Assembly (NCBI RefSeq): GCF_001905125.1
Contig: NZ_LWLE01000033.1
Location: 538,300-602,299 of the forward strand
DNA length: 64,000 bases
Source of the DNA: Streptomyces sp. TSRI0281
Lineage (GTDB): Bacteria > Actinomycetota > Actinomycetes > Streptomycetales > Streptomycetaceae
Direction: 5' to 3'
Shown here: one piece after another, positions 1 to 7,870 of the stretch
Layout: each line of letters opens with the position of its first letter
How positions within the stretch are numbered: position 1 is the stretch's first letter
The notes under the pieces: generated by a model
What the model was told of the DNA's origin: nothing
The model's input: the letters and a program-made list of their open reading frames with translations, nothing else
Databases searched by the model: none
Position numbers and translations under genes: made by a program

Positions 1-27
1 GAGGCGCTGAAGGCGGTCTCGGCATGA
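1..27 (+). CDS. priA: 3' end of an upstream gene, probably priA
   Basis: Only eight codons and a stop are present (EALKAVSA). The stop overlaps the next start in an ATGA arrangement, so the genes are translationally coupled. PriA, the bifunctional HisA/TrpF isomerase of actinobacteria, often ends in a similar EALxAVS tail and normally lies just upstream of hisF in Streptomyces. The assignment rests on that context and on a very short sequence. Confidence 0.55.
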   Translation, partial: EALKAVSA

Positions 28-422
28 GCGACTCCGTACGCCGCTTCGCCTCGGACTCCCCGTGGGAGGAGAAGTTCGGCTACTCCCGCGCCGTGGAGCT
101 GCCGGGCGGCCTGGTCCTGGTGTCCGGCTGCACCTCCGTGGTCAACGGCCAGATCTCGGCGGGCAGCCCGTACGAGCAGACCCTCACCTCCTTCGAGGTC
201 GCGTTCGAGGCGCTGAAGGCGGCGGGCCTCGGCCGCGAGGACGTCGTCCGTACCCGGATGTACCTCACCCACGCCCGCGACGTGGACGACGTCGGCCGCG
301 CCCACAAGGAGCTGTTCGACGCCGTACGCCCCGCCGCGTCCATGCTCATCGTGTCCGGCTTCGTCGATCCCAGCCTGGTCGTCGAGGTCGAGGTCGAGGC
401 CTACCGGGCAGGTGCGCGGTGA
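24..422 (+). CDS. RidA family protein
   Basis: 132-residue RidA/YjgF/UK114 protein, the normal length for the family. RidA proteins hydrolyse reactive enamine/imine intermediates released by PLP enzymes. The family arginine is seen in RTRMYLTHARD and the acidic C-terminal strand in VEVEVEAYR. It sits between the presumed priA and hisF, overlapping the upstream stop by 4 nt and the hisF GTG start by 4 nt, so it is translated within the his operon. A damage-control role during histidine synthesis is inferred from position only. Confidence 0.88.
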   Translation: MSDSVRRFASDSPWEEKFGYSRAVELPGGLVLVSGCTSVVNGQISAGSPYEQTLTSFEVAFEALKAAGLGREDVVRTRMYLTHARDVDDVGRAHKELFDAVRPAASMLIVSGFVDPSLVVEVEVEAYRAGAR

Positions 423-1174
423 CCCTCGCGGTACGCGTCATCCCCTGCCTGGACGTCGACAACGGCCGGGTCGTCAAGGGCGTCAACTTCCAGAACCTGC
501 GCGACGCCGGTGACCCCGTCGAGATGGCCAAGCTGTACGACGCCGAGGGCGCCGACGAGCTGACCTTCCTCGACATCACCGCCTCCAGCGGCGACCGCGA
601 GACGACCTACGACGTGGTGCGCCGCACCGCCGAGCAGGTCTTCATCCCGCTCACCGTCGGCGGCGGCGTCCGCACCCCGGACGACGTCGACAAGCTGCTG
701 CGCGCCGGGGCCGACAAGGTCGGCGTCAACACCGCCGCCATCGCCCGCCCCGACCTGATCCGCGAGATCGCCGAACGCTTCGGGCGCCAGGTGCTCGTGC
801 TCTCCGTCGACGCCCGGCGCACCGCGCAGGGCACCTTCGAGGTCACCACGCACGGCGGTCGCAGGGGCACCGGCATCGACGCCGTGGAATGGGCGCACCG
901 GGCCGCCGAGCTGGGCGCCGGAGAGATCCTGCTCAACTCGATGGACGCCGACGGCACCAAGGACGGCTACGACACCGAGATGATCACGGCGGTACGCGCA
1001 CACGTCACCGTCCCCGTCATCGCCTCCGGTGGCGCCGGCCGGCTCGCGGACTTCGCGCCGGCCGTCGAGGCGGGCGCCGACGCGGTGCTCGCCGCGTCCG
1101 TCTTCCACTTCGGTGACCTGCGCATCTCCGAGGTCAAAAGCGCTCTGCGGGAAGCCGGGCACCCGGTCCGCTGA
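419..1174 (+). CDS. hisF: Imidazole glycerol phosphate synthase cyclase subunit HisF
   Basis: 251-residue (beta/alpha)8 barrel subunit that, with HisH, converts PRFAR and ammonia to IGP and AICAR in histidine biosynthesis. The N-terminal catalytic segment reads PCLDVDNGRVVKGVNF and the second acidic residue lies in LSVDARR. The phosphate-binding segments VGGGVRTPDD and ASGGAG are present. The GTG start at 419 overlaps the RidA stop (GTGA) and gives the standard HisF length. It is the last gene of this operon segment. Confidence 0.97.
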   Translation: MTLAVRVIPCLDVDNGRVVKGVNFQNLRDAGDPVEMAKLYDAEGADELTFLDITASSGDRETTYDVVRRTAEQVFIPLTVGGGVRTPDDVDKLLRAGADKVGVNTAAIARPDLIREIAERFGRQVLVLSVDARRTAQGTFEVTTHGGRRGTGIDAVEWAHRAAELGAGEILLNSMDADGTKDGYDTEMITAVRAHVTVPVIASGGAGRLADFAPAVEAGADAVLAASVFHFGDLRISEVKSALREAGHPVR

Positions 1175-1231
1175 CAGAAGCGGTGAGAGGACCGGTCGAC
1201 AGGACCGGCGATCTCGCCGATGCGCACCCCA

Positions 1232-1293
1232 GGGGTGCACCGCGAAAGTGACGACCGCCAACGAACAACGGCGGCTCCCACGCGGTGCACCCC
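1232..1293. promoter_or_regulatory. Long inverted repeat between hisF and the cutinase gene
   Basis: A perfect 13-bp inverted repeat: GGGGTGCACCGCG at 1232-1244 and its complement at 1281-1293. A second nested pair lies inside it (CCGCC near 1256, GGCGG near 1270). It sits 58 nt after the hisF stop and 70 nt before the cutinase start. It may be a hisF terminator, a structured leader or a protein-binding site. No U-tract follows the right arm. Confidence 0.6.
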
Positions 1294-1363
1294 GACAGCC
1301 CCGGACGACGGGTTCTCGGTCCCCGTGCGGTGTGGTTCCGCCACAACCGAGAGGACCCCCCTC

Positions 1364-2296
1364 GTGCAGCAGCACCTCCCCTCCGGCGACACCTCCCCGC
1401 GCCACCGGACGGCCAAGAGCCGCTCCCGTACCCTCAAGGGCATGCTGGCCGCCGCGGCCGCGACCGCGGGTCTGATGACCGCGCTGGTCCCCGGCGCCCA
1501 GGCCGCCGCCGACAACCCCTACGAGCGCGGACCGGCACCGACCGTCTCCAGCATCGAGGCGAGCCGCGGCTCCTACGCCACCTCGCAGACCTCGGTCTCC
1601 TCGCTGAGCGTCAGCGGCTTCGGCGGCGGCACCATCTACTACCCGACGTCCACCGCCGACGGCACCTTCGGCGCGGTCGTCATCTCGCCCGGCTTCACCG
1701 CCTACCAGTCCTCCATCGCCTGGCTGGGCCCGCGCCTGGCCTCGCAGGGCTTCGTCGTCTTCACCATCGACACCAACACCACGCTGGACCAGCCCGACAG
1801 CCGTGGCCGTCAACTCCTCGCGGCTCTCGACTACGTGACCGAGAACAGCGCGGTGCGCGGCCGGGTCGACGCCACCCGGCTCGGGGTGATGGGCCACTCC
1901 ATGGGCGGCGGCGGCACACTGGAGGCCGCGAAGAGCCGTACCACGCTCAAGGCGGCGATCCCGCTGACCGGCTGGAACCTCGACACCACCTGGCCCGAAC
2001 TGCGCACCCCCACCCTGGTGGTGGGAGCCGACGGCGACACGATCGCCCCCGTCGCCACCCACTCCGAGCCGTTCTACGGGTCGCTGCCCGGCTCGCTGGA
2101 CAAGGCGTACCTGGAGCTGCGGGGCGCCACGCACTTCACCCCGAACAGCTCCAACACCACGATCGCCAAGTACAGCATTTCGTGGCTGAAGCGCTTCATC
2201 GACAATGACACCCGCTACGAGCGGTTCCTCTGCCCGATCCCGCAGGCGAGCCTGACCATCGCCGAATACCGGGGCAACTGCCCGCACACCTCGTAG
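1364..2296 (+). CDS. Secreted cutinase / PET-hydrolase-like polyester hydrolase
   Basis: 310-residue secreted alpha/beta hydrolase. The first 48 residues form a long signal peptide with a basic n-region, a hydrophobic Ala-rich core and an AQAA cleavage area; the mature protein begins ADNPYERGP. The nucleophile lies in GHSMGGGGT (Ser179), the acid in GADGDTIAP (Asp225) and the histidine in GATHFTPN (His257). The C-terminal Cys pair (FLCPIP and GNCPHTS) matches the disulfide of actinomycete cutinases such as TfCut2, LCC and Cut190. That family hydrolyses cutin and synthetic polyesters, including PET to varying degrees. GTG 1364 was chosen because GAGAGGA lies about 7 nt upstream and a typical signal peptide follows. 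Confidence 0.92.
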   Translation: MQQHLPSGDTSPRHRTAKSRSRTLKGMLAAAAATAGLMTALVPGAQAAADNPYERGPAPTVSSIEASRGSYATSQTSVSSLSVSGFGGGTIYYPTSTADGTFGAVVISPGFTAYQSSIAWLGPRLASQGFVVFTIDTNTTLDQPDSRGRQLLAALDYVTENSAVRGRVDATRLGVMGHSMGGGGTLEAAKSRTTLKAAIPLTGWNLDTTWPELRTPTLVVGADGDTIAPVATHSEPFYGSLPGSLDKAYLELRGATHFTPNSSNTTIAKYSISWLKRFIDNDTRYERFLCPIPQASLTIAEYRGNCPHTS

Positions 2297-2308
2297 TCGG
2301 GGGGAGAG

Positions 2309-2337
2309 GGGCCGGACCGGAGCGGACGGTCCGGCCC
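2309..2337 (+). terminator. Intrinsic terminator after the cutinase gene
   Basis: A perfect 11-bp stem, GGGCCGGACCG at 2309-2319 and its complement at 2327-2337, with a 7-nt loop. It lies 12 nt after the stop. The U-tract is weak, as is usual in high-GC actinobacteria. Confidence 0.75.
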
Positions 2338-2491
2338 TTCCACGCGTGCGCTCCCGGCCCTCCGTGCAGGTGCTCCCAGTCCCACCGCGCGTGTGCCCCC
2401 GGCTCCTCCGCGCGTGCGCTCCCGGCCCTTCCATGCGTGTGCCCCGGCCCTTCCACGGGTGAGCTTCCGGCCCTTCCCCGTGTGTGCCCGT
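2335..2491. repeat. Degenerate 22-23 bp tandem repeat, about seven units
   Basis: This fills most of the 305-nt gap 2297-2601 before the LAL regulator. The approximate unit is CCCTTCCACGCGTGCGCTCC followed by CGG, with variants starting near 2335, 2357, 2380, 2403, 2426, 2448 and 2471. The repeat ends shortly before the presumed promoter region 2500-2600. No gene is supported here. Confidence 0.65.
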
Positions 2492-2601
2492 GCACAGCGC
2501 CCCCGCCTCCGCCCTGTGAGTCCGCACCGCACCGGGCCGCCCCGGACGGGCCGGCGGACGTGGACCTTCCGGGACTCGTTACGCGGAAGTAACGTGCGGG
2601 T

Positions 2602-5481
2602 GTGACCCCATCGACCGTGCACAGTCCGCCCCGGCTGTACGGCCGAAGCGGTGAACTCGCCATCCTGGAAACCCTGTTGACCCGGCTGCACCGGGGCGAC
2701 GGCGGTGCGCTCGCACTGACCGCGCCCCCGGGCCTCGGCCGCACCGCCCTCCTGCGGCAGGCCACCGCCGCCCACCGGGACCGCGGTGCGGGGCACCTGC
2801 TCCAGGCCGCCGCGGCCCCCGGCGAACGCCATCTGCCGCACAGCGGGCTGCACGCCCTGCTCTGTTCCGCGCCGGGCCCCCTGCCCGTACCGCCCGACCT
2901 CGTACTCCGCAACGGCATCACCCCTGGCGCACTGCTCGCCCTGCTGCGGGAACTCGGCGCCGAACGACCGTTGTTGGTCTGCGTGGACGACGCCCATACC
3001 TGGGACCCCGCCTCGCGGGCCGCCCTCGCCTTCGCGGCCCGCAGACTCGGTGCGGGCAGCCGGGTCGCCGTGCTGATCACCGCCGTCGACGGGATCGGTG
3101 CCGTCGACGAGACCGGTGCCGCTGCGGACACCTGCTTCGCCGGACTGCCCGCCGTCCGGCTCGGACCCCTCGACGAGGACGCGGCCTCGGCGCTCCTGGA
3201 CCGGCTCACCGCCCACGCCGGTGAGCCCGACCCGGTCGTACGGAGCGAGCTGCTGCGGGAAGCGGCCGGAAACCCGCGGCTGCTCGCCGGACTCGCGGGC
3301 CGTCTCACCCCCGACCAGCTGACCGGACGCACCCCGTTGCCCTACCCGCTGCCCGGCGGCGAGAGCGTGCTGGCCGACCACGCCGCCCACCTCGACGGAC
3401 TCCCGCCCGACACCCGCACCCTGCTGCTGCTCGCCGCGGCGGCCCAGGAACACGAACCCGAGGGCACCGGGGCGGACACCGCCCTGCTGCTGCGGGCGGG
3501 CAGCCGGGCGGGCCTGGCCCCCGCGGTGGCGGACCGTGCGCTGTTCGGGCCCGCCGGCACCGTGAGCGCACTCCAACGCGTGGGAAGCCGCGTCCACTTC
3601 CGCCACCCGCTGCTGGGCCGCGCCGTCCTGCGCCACGCGCCGCCGGACCACCGCCGCGCCGCGCACGACCTGCTCGCCAGGCTGCTCGCGGGTGCCTCGC
3701 CGCAGGGGCCGCCGCTGCCCGCGCTCGTCCAGCGGGCCTGCGCCGCCCCGGGCCCCGACGCCGCGCTCGCCGGGCTGCTGGCGGCCGCGGCCGTCGCCCC
3801 GTGCCCGCCCGCCGAACGGTCCGCCGCGCTGGTCCGCGCGGCCGTGCTCTCCACCGACGCCACCCTGCGCGCCGCGCGGTTCGCCGAAGCCGCCGACCAC
3901 GCCAGGCTCGCGGGCGACCCGGCCCGGACCCGCGCGCTGCTGGCCCGCCGCGGTCCGGCCGGCACTCCGGAAGGCGGCCTGGCCCCCTATGTGCACGGCA
4001 TGCTCGCCCTGCGCGCCGGACCCGCGGCCGACGCCAGGGAAGCGCTCCTCGCCGCGGCCGCGCTGCTCGCCCCGCACGACCCCCGCCGCACCCTCGACGC
4101 CCTGCTCGGCGCGGCCGAGGCCGCCTGGGCGACGGGCGACGCCCGCGCCTACCTGGACGCGATGCACCGCATCCCCCTCGCGTCACCCGACCGCGCCCTG
4201 GACCGGTACCGCGCCGGAATGTGTGCCGTACTGGGCTCACGTACCGCCGAAGGACATGCCCTGCTGCGCCGGTGCCTCGCCTTTGCCGACCGCACCGAGG
4301 ACCCGCCCGCCCTGCTGCGGGCCGGAGTCTCGGCCCTGGTGCTCGGCGAGGTCGACGCCGCCTGCCGGGCGGGGGCGCGGGCGCTCGCCGCCGTACGCAC
4401 GAAGGGGCCCGAGGAGCTGCTGCCGCGCGCCCTGGAACACCTCGCCTACGCCGAACTGCGGGCCGGACGGCACGCCGGGGCCCGCGCCCACGCGCTGGAG
4501 GGCCTGCACGCCGCGCGCCGTACCGGACAGCCCAACGCCTCCGCCCACCTGCACGCCGTGCTGGCCCTCGCCGCGTCGGTGGAGGGCCCCGCGGAGGTCT
4601 GCGCCGCCCACCACGACGCCGCCCTGGCCGCGGCGGGGCCGCACGGGCTCGCCCAGGCGGTGACCCTCGCCACCTGGGCGGTCGCCCGCGCCGACCTGGC
4701 CTGCGGGCGCCCCGGTGAGGCGGCGGCCCGGCTCGCGCCCCTGGTGCGGCCGGGACCGCACCAGGGCCACTTCGCCGCCCGGATGCTCGCCGTTCCCTGC
4801 TACATCGAGGCGGCCGTGCTCTCCGGGCGGGCCGCCGACGACGGCGACGGTGCCACGGCGGCCGGACTCGCCGCGGCCGTCGCGGAGTTCGCGCGGTGGA
4901 GCGCGACCACCGCCGACCCGCAGGCCCCCGCCCAGCTCGCCCGCTGCCGGGCCCTGCTGGCACCTCCGGAGGAGGCCGCCGCCCGGTACGCGGAAGCCCT
5001 GGCCCACCACGACCGGGCCGACGGCGGCTTCGAACGGGCCCGTACCCAGCTGCTGTACGGGCAGTGGCTGCGCCGCCGACGCCGTACCAGGGAGGCACGT
5101 GGCCCGCTGCGCGACGCCCTCGTCGCCTTCGAACGCTGCTCCGCACGCGCCTGGGCGGTCCGGGCGGGCGGGGAACTGCGGGCGGCGGGGGAGGCGGTGG
5201 ACGCACCGGCGACCGGAGGGGCCGGGCCGTCGGCCGGGCTCACCCCGCAGCAGCGGCGCATCGCCCGCTGTGTGGCCGAGGGCGCCACCAACCGCGAAGT
5301 GGCGGAGCGGCTCTCCCTGAGCCACCGGACCGTCGACCACCATCTGCGCAATGTCTTCGCCGCGCTGGGCATCCGCTCCCGGACCGAACTGGCCCGGCTG
5401 TTCACCGGTAGCCGGCCGGAAGTCCCTCATGTGTCCGGGAGGTTGCCGGACCGTGATGAGAAGTATCCCGCAGACCTCTAG
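2602..5481 (+). CDS. Large LuxR-family (LAL-type) transcriptional regulator
   Basis: 959-residue regulator with the LAL layout: an N-terminal AAA/ATPase-like module (residues about 10-200), a long Ala/Leu-rich helical repeat region, and a C-terminal LuxR HTH at about 880-940 (LTPQQRRIARCVAEGATNRE, then HHLRNVFAALGI). The N-terminal module begins YGRSGELA. The Walker B-like stretch is LLVCVDDAHTWD. The P-loop position reads APPGLGRTALL, so the usual Lys is Arg, and ATP hydrolysis may be impaired. LAL regulators usually activate catabolic or secondary-metabolite operons. Its target is unknown; the nearby cutinase and PucR genes are candidates only by proximity. GTG 2602 is the first plausible start. 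Confidence 0.9.
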   Translation: MTPSTVHSPPRLYGRSGELAILETLLTRLHRGDGGALALTAPPGLGRTALLRQATAAHRDRGAGHLLQAAAAPGERHLPHSGLHALLCSAPGPLPVPPDLVLRNGITPGALLALLRELGAERPLLVCVDDAHTWDPASRAALAFAARRLGAGSRVAVLITAVDGIGAVDETGAAADTCFAGLPAVRLGPLDEDAASALLDRLTAHAGEPDPVVRSELLREAAGNPRLLAGLAGRLTPDQLTGRTPLPYPLPGGESVLADHAAHLDGLPPDTRTLLLLAAAAQEHEPEGTGADTALLLRAGSRAGLAPAVADRALFGPAGTVSALQRVGSRVHFRHPLLGRAVLRHAPPDHRRAAHDLLARLLAGASPQGPPLPALVQRACAAPGPDAALAGLLAAAAVAPCPPAERSAALVRAAVLSTDATLRAARFAEAADHARLAGDPARTRALLARRGPAGTPEGGLAPYVHGMLALRAGPAADAREALLAAAALLAPHDPRRTLDALLGAAEAAWATGDARAYLDAMHRIPLASPDRALDRYRAGMCAVLGSRTAEGHALLRRCLAFADRTEDPPALLRAGVSALVLGEVDAACRAGARALAAVRTKGPEELLPRALEHLAYAELRAGRHAGARAHALEGLHAARRTGQPNASAHLHAVLALAASVEGPAEVCAAHHDAALAAAGPHGLAQAVTLATWAVARADLACGRPGEAAARLAPLVRPGPHQGHFAARMLAVPCYIEAAVLSGRAADDGDGATAAGLAAAVAEFARWSATTADPQAPAQLARCRALLAPPEEAAARYAEALAHHDRADGGFERARTQLLYGQWLRRRRRTREARGPLRDALVAFERCSARAWAVRAGGELRAAGEAVDAPATGGAGPSAGLTPQQRRIARCVAEGATNREVAERLSLSHRTVDHHLRNVFAALGIRSRTELARLFTGSRPEVPHVSGRLPDRDEKYPADL

Positions 5482-5482
5482 G

Positions 5483-5498
5483 TACCGACCGGGCGGTA
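5483..5498. promoter_or_regulatory. TetR-type operator-like palindrome
   Basis: TACCGACCGGGCGGTA is a 16-bp imperfect palindrome (14 of 16 positions symmetrical). It lies directly after the LAL stop and 108 nt before the PucR-type start. It resembles ACCGnCCGGnCGGT sites bound by some TetR-family repressors. The binding protein is not identified. Confidence 0.4.
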
Positions 5499-5606
5499 TG
5501 TCATTCTGCGACCGTCAGGATCATTCGGTTGTGCTCGCGCCCACTGCCGGGCGGGGTGCCCGGGCCGGCCCGACCCGTAGCCGGCCGATTCCCGGTGGAG
5601 GCCGCC

Positions 5607-7055
5607 ATGCCACAGGTCGTACGTTCACGGATCCGGGCACCGCACGGTCCGCCCTCCGCGGCGCCGTCGCCGCGACGCTTCCGTTCGCTGGCCGACCGCG
5701 AGGCCGTCGAGGTGCTGCACCGGGCCGCGCGAGCCCTCGTCGCGGCGCTGCCGGAGCTCACGGAGCGGCTCGTCGACGCCCTGTACGAACAGGAACCCGG
5801 CTACCGCCCGGCGATCGAGGCCGACCGGTCCGAGGTCTGGCAGGAGGTCCACCATTCGCTGCGGCACAACGTCGGCTCGCTGATCCAGCCACGGGAGTTC
5901 CGGGACGCCGCCCACCGCACCTCGCGGTGGATCGGCGAGATCCGGGCCGGGCAGGGCGTGCCGCTCGACGCCGTCCTGCACGCCTTCCGGATGGGCGGGG
6001 CGATGGTCTGGCAGGACCTCGTCGACGAGACCGCCCGCCGGAACCCCGACGACGTACGGCTGCTCGTCCATGTCGCCGCCGACGTCTGGAACTTCGTGGA
6101 CGAGCACTGCGGGGTGGTGGCGGACGCCTACCGCCAGGCCGAACGGCGGCTGACCTGGCGCCGCGAGAACCAGCAGCGGCTGATGACGGCCGCGCTGCTG
6201 GACGGCACGGCCCGGATCGCGGATCTGCCGGACGCGGCGGCGATGCTGGGCATCCCGGAGCACGGCCGATACGCGGTGCTCGCCGTCCAAGCCGTCCCAG
6301 CGGTCCCAGCGGTCCCAGCGGTCCCGGTCATCTCTTCTGCCCAGGCTGTCCCGGCCGTCCGGCCCGCCTCGGTCGCCCACCGCGCCCCGTACGTCGCCGC
6401 CCTGCCGCCGCTGACCCTGCCCGCGGGCACGCCGGTGCTCTGGCACTCGGCCCCGGAGGGCGAGTTGGCGATCCTGCCGCTGGGCGGGGCGGCGTCGGCG
6501 GACATGTCGGTGGAGGGCGGGGCGGGCGAGGGCGGCGCGGGTCCGGACGGCGGCAGCGGCACCGACGCCGACACTGCTGCCGCTCTGGGGGAACTCGCCC
6601 TGATCTCCGCTGAGTTGTCGGCCCCTGCCGGTACCCGGACCGGGATCAGTTCGGTCGTGGAGGGGCTTGCCGCGCTCGGCGACGCGAGGAGGCTGGCGCA
6701 GACCGCGCTCCGGGCCTGCCCGGCGGCCGGGGGAGTGGTCCTGCTCGACGACCACCTGCCGGCCGCCCTCGTCGTCTCCTCCCCGGACCTCGGAGCCGCG
6801 CTCGCCGCCCGGGTGCTGGGGCCGCTCGGCCAACTGGACCCCGCCGACCGGGACGTCCTCATCGCGACCCTCACGGCGTGGCTGGACTCGGACGGGTCGG
6901 CGCAGCGGGCCGGGGCGCGGCTGTACTGCCACCGCAACACCGTGCTCAACCGGCTCCGGCGGTTCGAACAGCTCACGGGGCGGTGCCTGACCCGGCCCTC
7001 GGACGCGGTCGAGGTGTCCCTGGCGCTGGCCGCGCGACGGCTGCTGGGCGGCTGA
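5607..7055 (+). CDS. PucR-family transcriptional regulator (CdaR-like)
   Basis: 482-residue regulator. The N-terminal 200 residues form a helical sensor domain. The C-terminus carries the PucR-type HTH (about residues 430-470): DSDGSAQRAGARLYCHRNTV, then LNRLRRFEQLTG. Relatives regulate purine, polyketide or other catabolic genes; the signal here is unknown. ATG 5607 was chosen because GGTGGAGG lies 5 nt upstream. The 9-bp unit GTCCCAGCG is repeated in frame near 6294-6332, giving a VPA-repeat linker between the sensor and the middle domain. Confidence 0.88.
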   Translation: MPQVVRSRIRAPHGPPSAAPSPRRFRSLADREAVEVLHRAARALVAALPELTERLVDALYEQEPGYRPAIEADRSEVWQEVHHSLRHNVGSLIQPREFRDAAHRTSRWIGEIRAGQGVPLDAVLHAFRMGGAMVWQDLVDETARRNPDDVRLLVHVAADVWNFVDEHCGVVADAYRQAERRLTWRRENQQRLMTAALLDGTARIADLPDAAAMLGIPEHGRYAVLAVQAVPAVPAVPAVPVISSAQAVPAVRPASVAHRAPYVAALPPLTLPAGTPVLWHSAPEGELAILPLGGAASADMSVEGGAGEGGAGPDGGSGTDADTAAALGELALISAELSAPAGTRTGISSVVEGLAALGDARRLAQTALRACPAAGGVVLLDDHLPAALVVSSPDLGAALAARVLGPLGQLDPADRDVLIATLTAWLDSDGSAQRAGARLYCHRNTVLNRLRRFEQLTGRCLTRPSDAVEVSLALAARRLLGG

Positions 7056-7085
7056 AAGACCCGGAACGCCGAACCCCCCTGGGCC

Positions 7086-7165
7086 CGCCGAACCCCCCGA
7101 ACCGCCGAACCCGCCGAACCCGCCGAACCCGCCGAACCCGCCGGACCCCCCGAACCCGCCGGACT
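7086..7165. repeat. 9-bp tandem repeat (CCGAACCCG)
   Basis: About eight copies of CCGAACCCG and close variants lie just after the PucR-type gene. They end about 40 nt before the ArsR operator. The region is noncoding and prone to slippage. Confidence 0.8.
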
Positions 7166-7204
7166 GTCACGCGTCACCCGGTAGCCGACCGAAAGCCCAC
7201 AGCA

Positions 7205-7230
7205 TTTATTGCGCAATAAATATTGCGCAA
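7205..7230. promoter_or_regulatory. ArsR-type operator and promoter region
   Basis: Two overlapping perfect palindromes stand out as an AT-rich island. TTTATTGCGCAATAAA occupies 7205-7220. A second element has arms TTGCGCAATA and TATTGCGCAA at 7209-7218 and 7221-7230, separated by AA. The site ends 27 nt before the ArsR-type start, so it can cover the promoter. Autoregulation by that protein is the simplest reading. Confidence 0.75.
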
Positions 7231-7257
7231 GTTTCCTTTTCTTTCTACGGTGGGGGC

Positions 7258-7842
7258 ATGCCCAGCAACGAACCCCGCCGCGTCTCCGACCTCGACACCC
7301 TCAAGGCGTTCGGTCACCCCCTGCGGATGAAGCTCTACCGGGCGCTCTACATCGCCCGCTCGGCCACCGCCTCCCAGCTGGCCGAACAGGTCGACGAGGC
7401 CGTCTCACTGGTCAGCTACCACCTGCGCAGGCTCGCCGACCACGGGCTGATCGAGGAGGCCGAGGGGCAGGGCGACGGCCGCGAGCGCTGGTGGCAGCCC
7501 GCCTCCAAGGGGCTGACCTTCCACAGCGAGGACTTCGACGACGCACCCGAGAAGGCCGCCACGCACTCCGCCGTGGGCCGCCTCTCGTTCGACCAGCACA
7601 TCGAACTCCACCGCCGCTTCCTCGACTCGTACCGGACCTGGTCGGCGCAGTGGCGCAGTGCCTCCTTCAGCTCCGAGTACCTGGCCAGGCTCACCGTCGA
7701 CGAGCTCGCCTCCCTGAGCCGTGAGATGCACGACCTGGTCAAGCGGTACGAGGACCGGGGCCGCGACCGCTACGAGGCGGGCGACATGGAGGGCCGCGAG
7801 AACGTCGCCCTGCATGTGTACGGATTCCCGTTCCGCACCTGA
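7258..7842 (+). CDS. ArsR-family HTH transcriptional regulator
   Basis: 194 residues with an N-terminal winged HTH at about residues 10-80: LKAFGHPLRMKLYRALY, ATASQLAEQV, VSYHLRRLADHGL. The C-terminal half is an uncharacterised helical domain found in the YgjM/helix_turn_helix_5 group. No metal-binding Cys motif is seen, so a non-metal ligand is likely. It starts 27 nt after a palindromic operator and is followed by an MFS gene 28 nt downstream. It probably controls its own operon and the exporter. Confidence 0.92.
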   Translation: MPSNEPRRVSDLDTLKAFGHPLRMKLYRALYIARSATASQLAEQVDEAVSLVSYHLRRLADHGLIEEAEGQGDGRERWWQPASKGLTFHSEDFDDAPEKAATHSAVGRLSFDQHIELHRRFLDSYRTWSAQWRSASFSSEYLARLTVDELASLSREMHDLVKRYEDRGRDRYEAGDMEGRENVALHVYGFPFRT

Positions 7843-7870
7843 CGCCGCGCGCCCCGAGAGGACGACCCCC

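Noticed and set aside
401..2527. Long minus-strand open frame across hisF and the cutinase gene
   Set aside because: It is Arg/Gly/His-rich with no recognisable domain and fully overlaps two well-supported genes.
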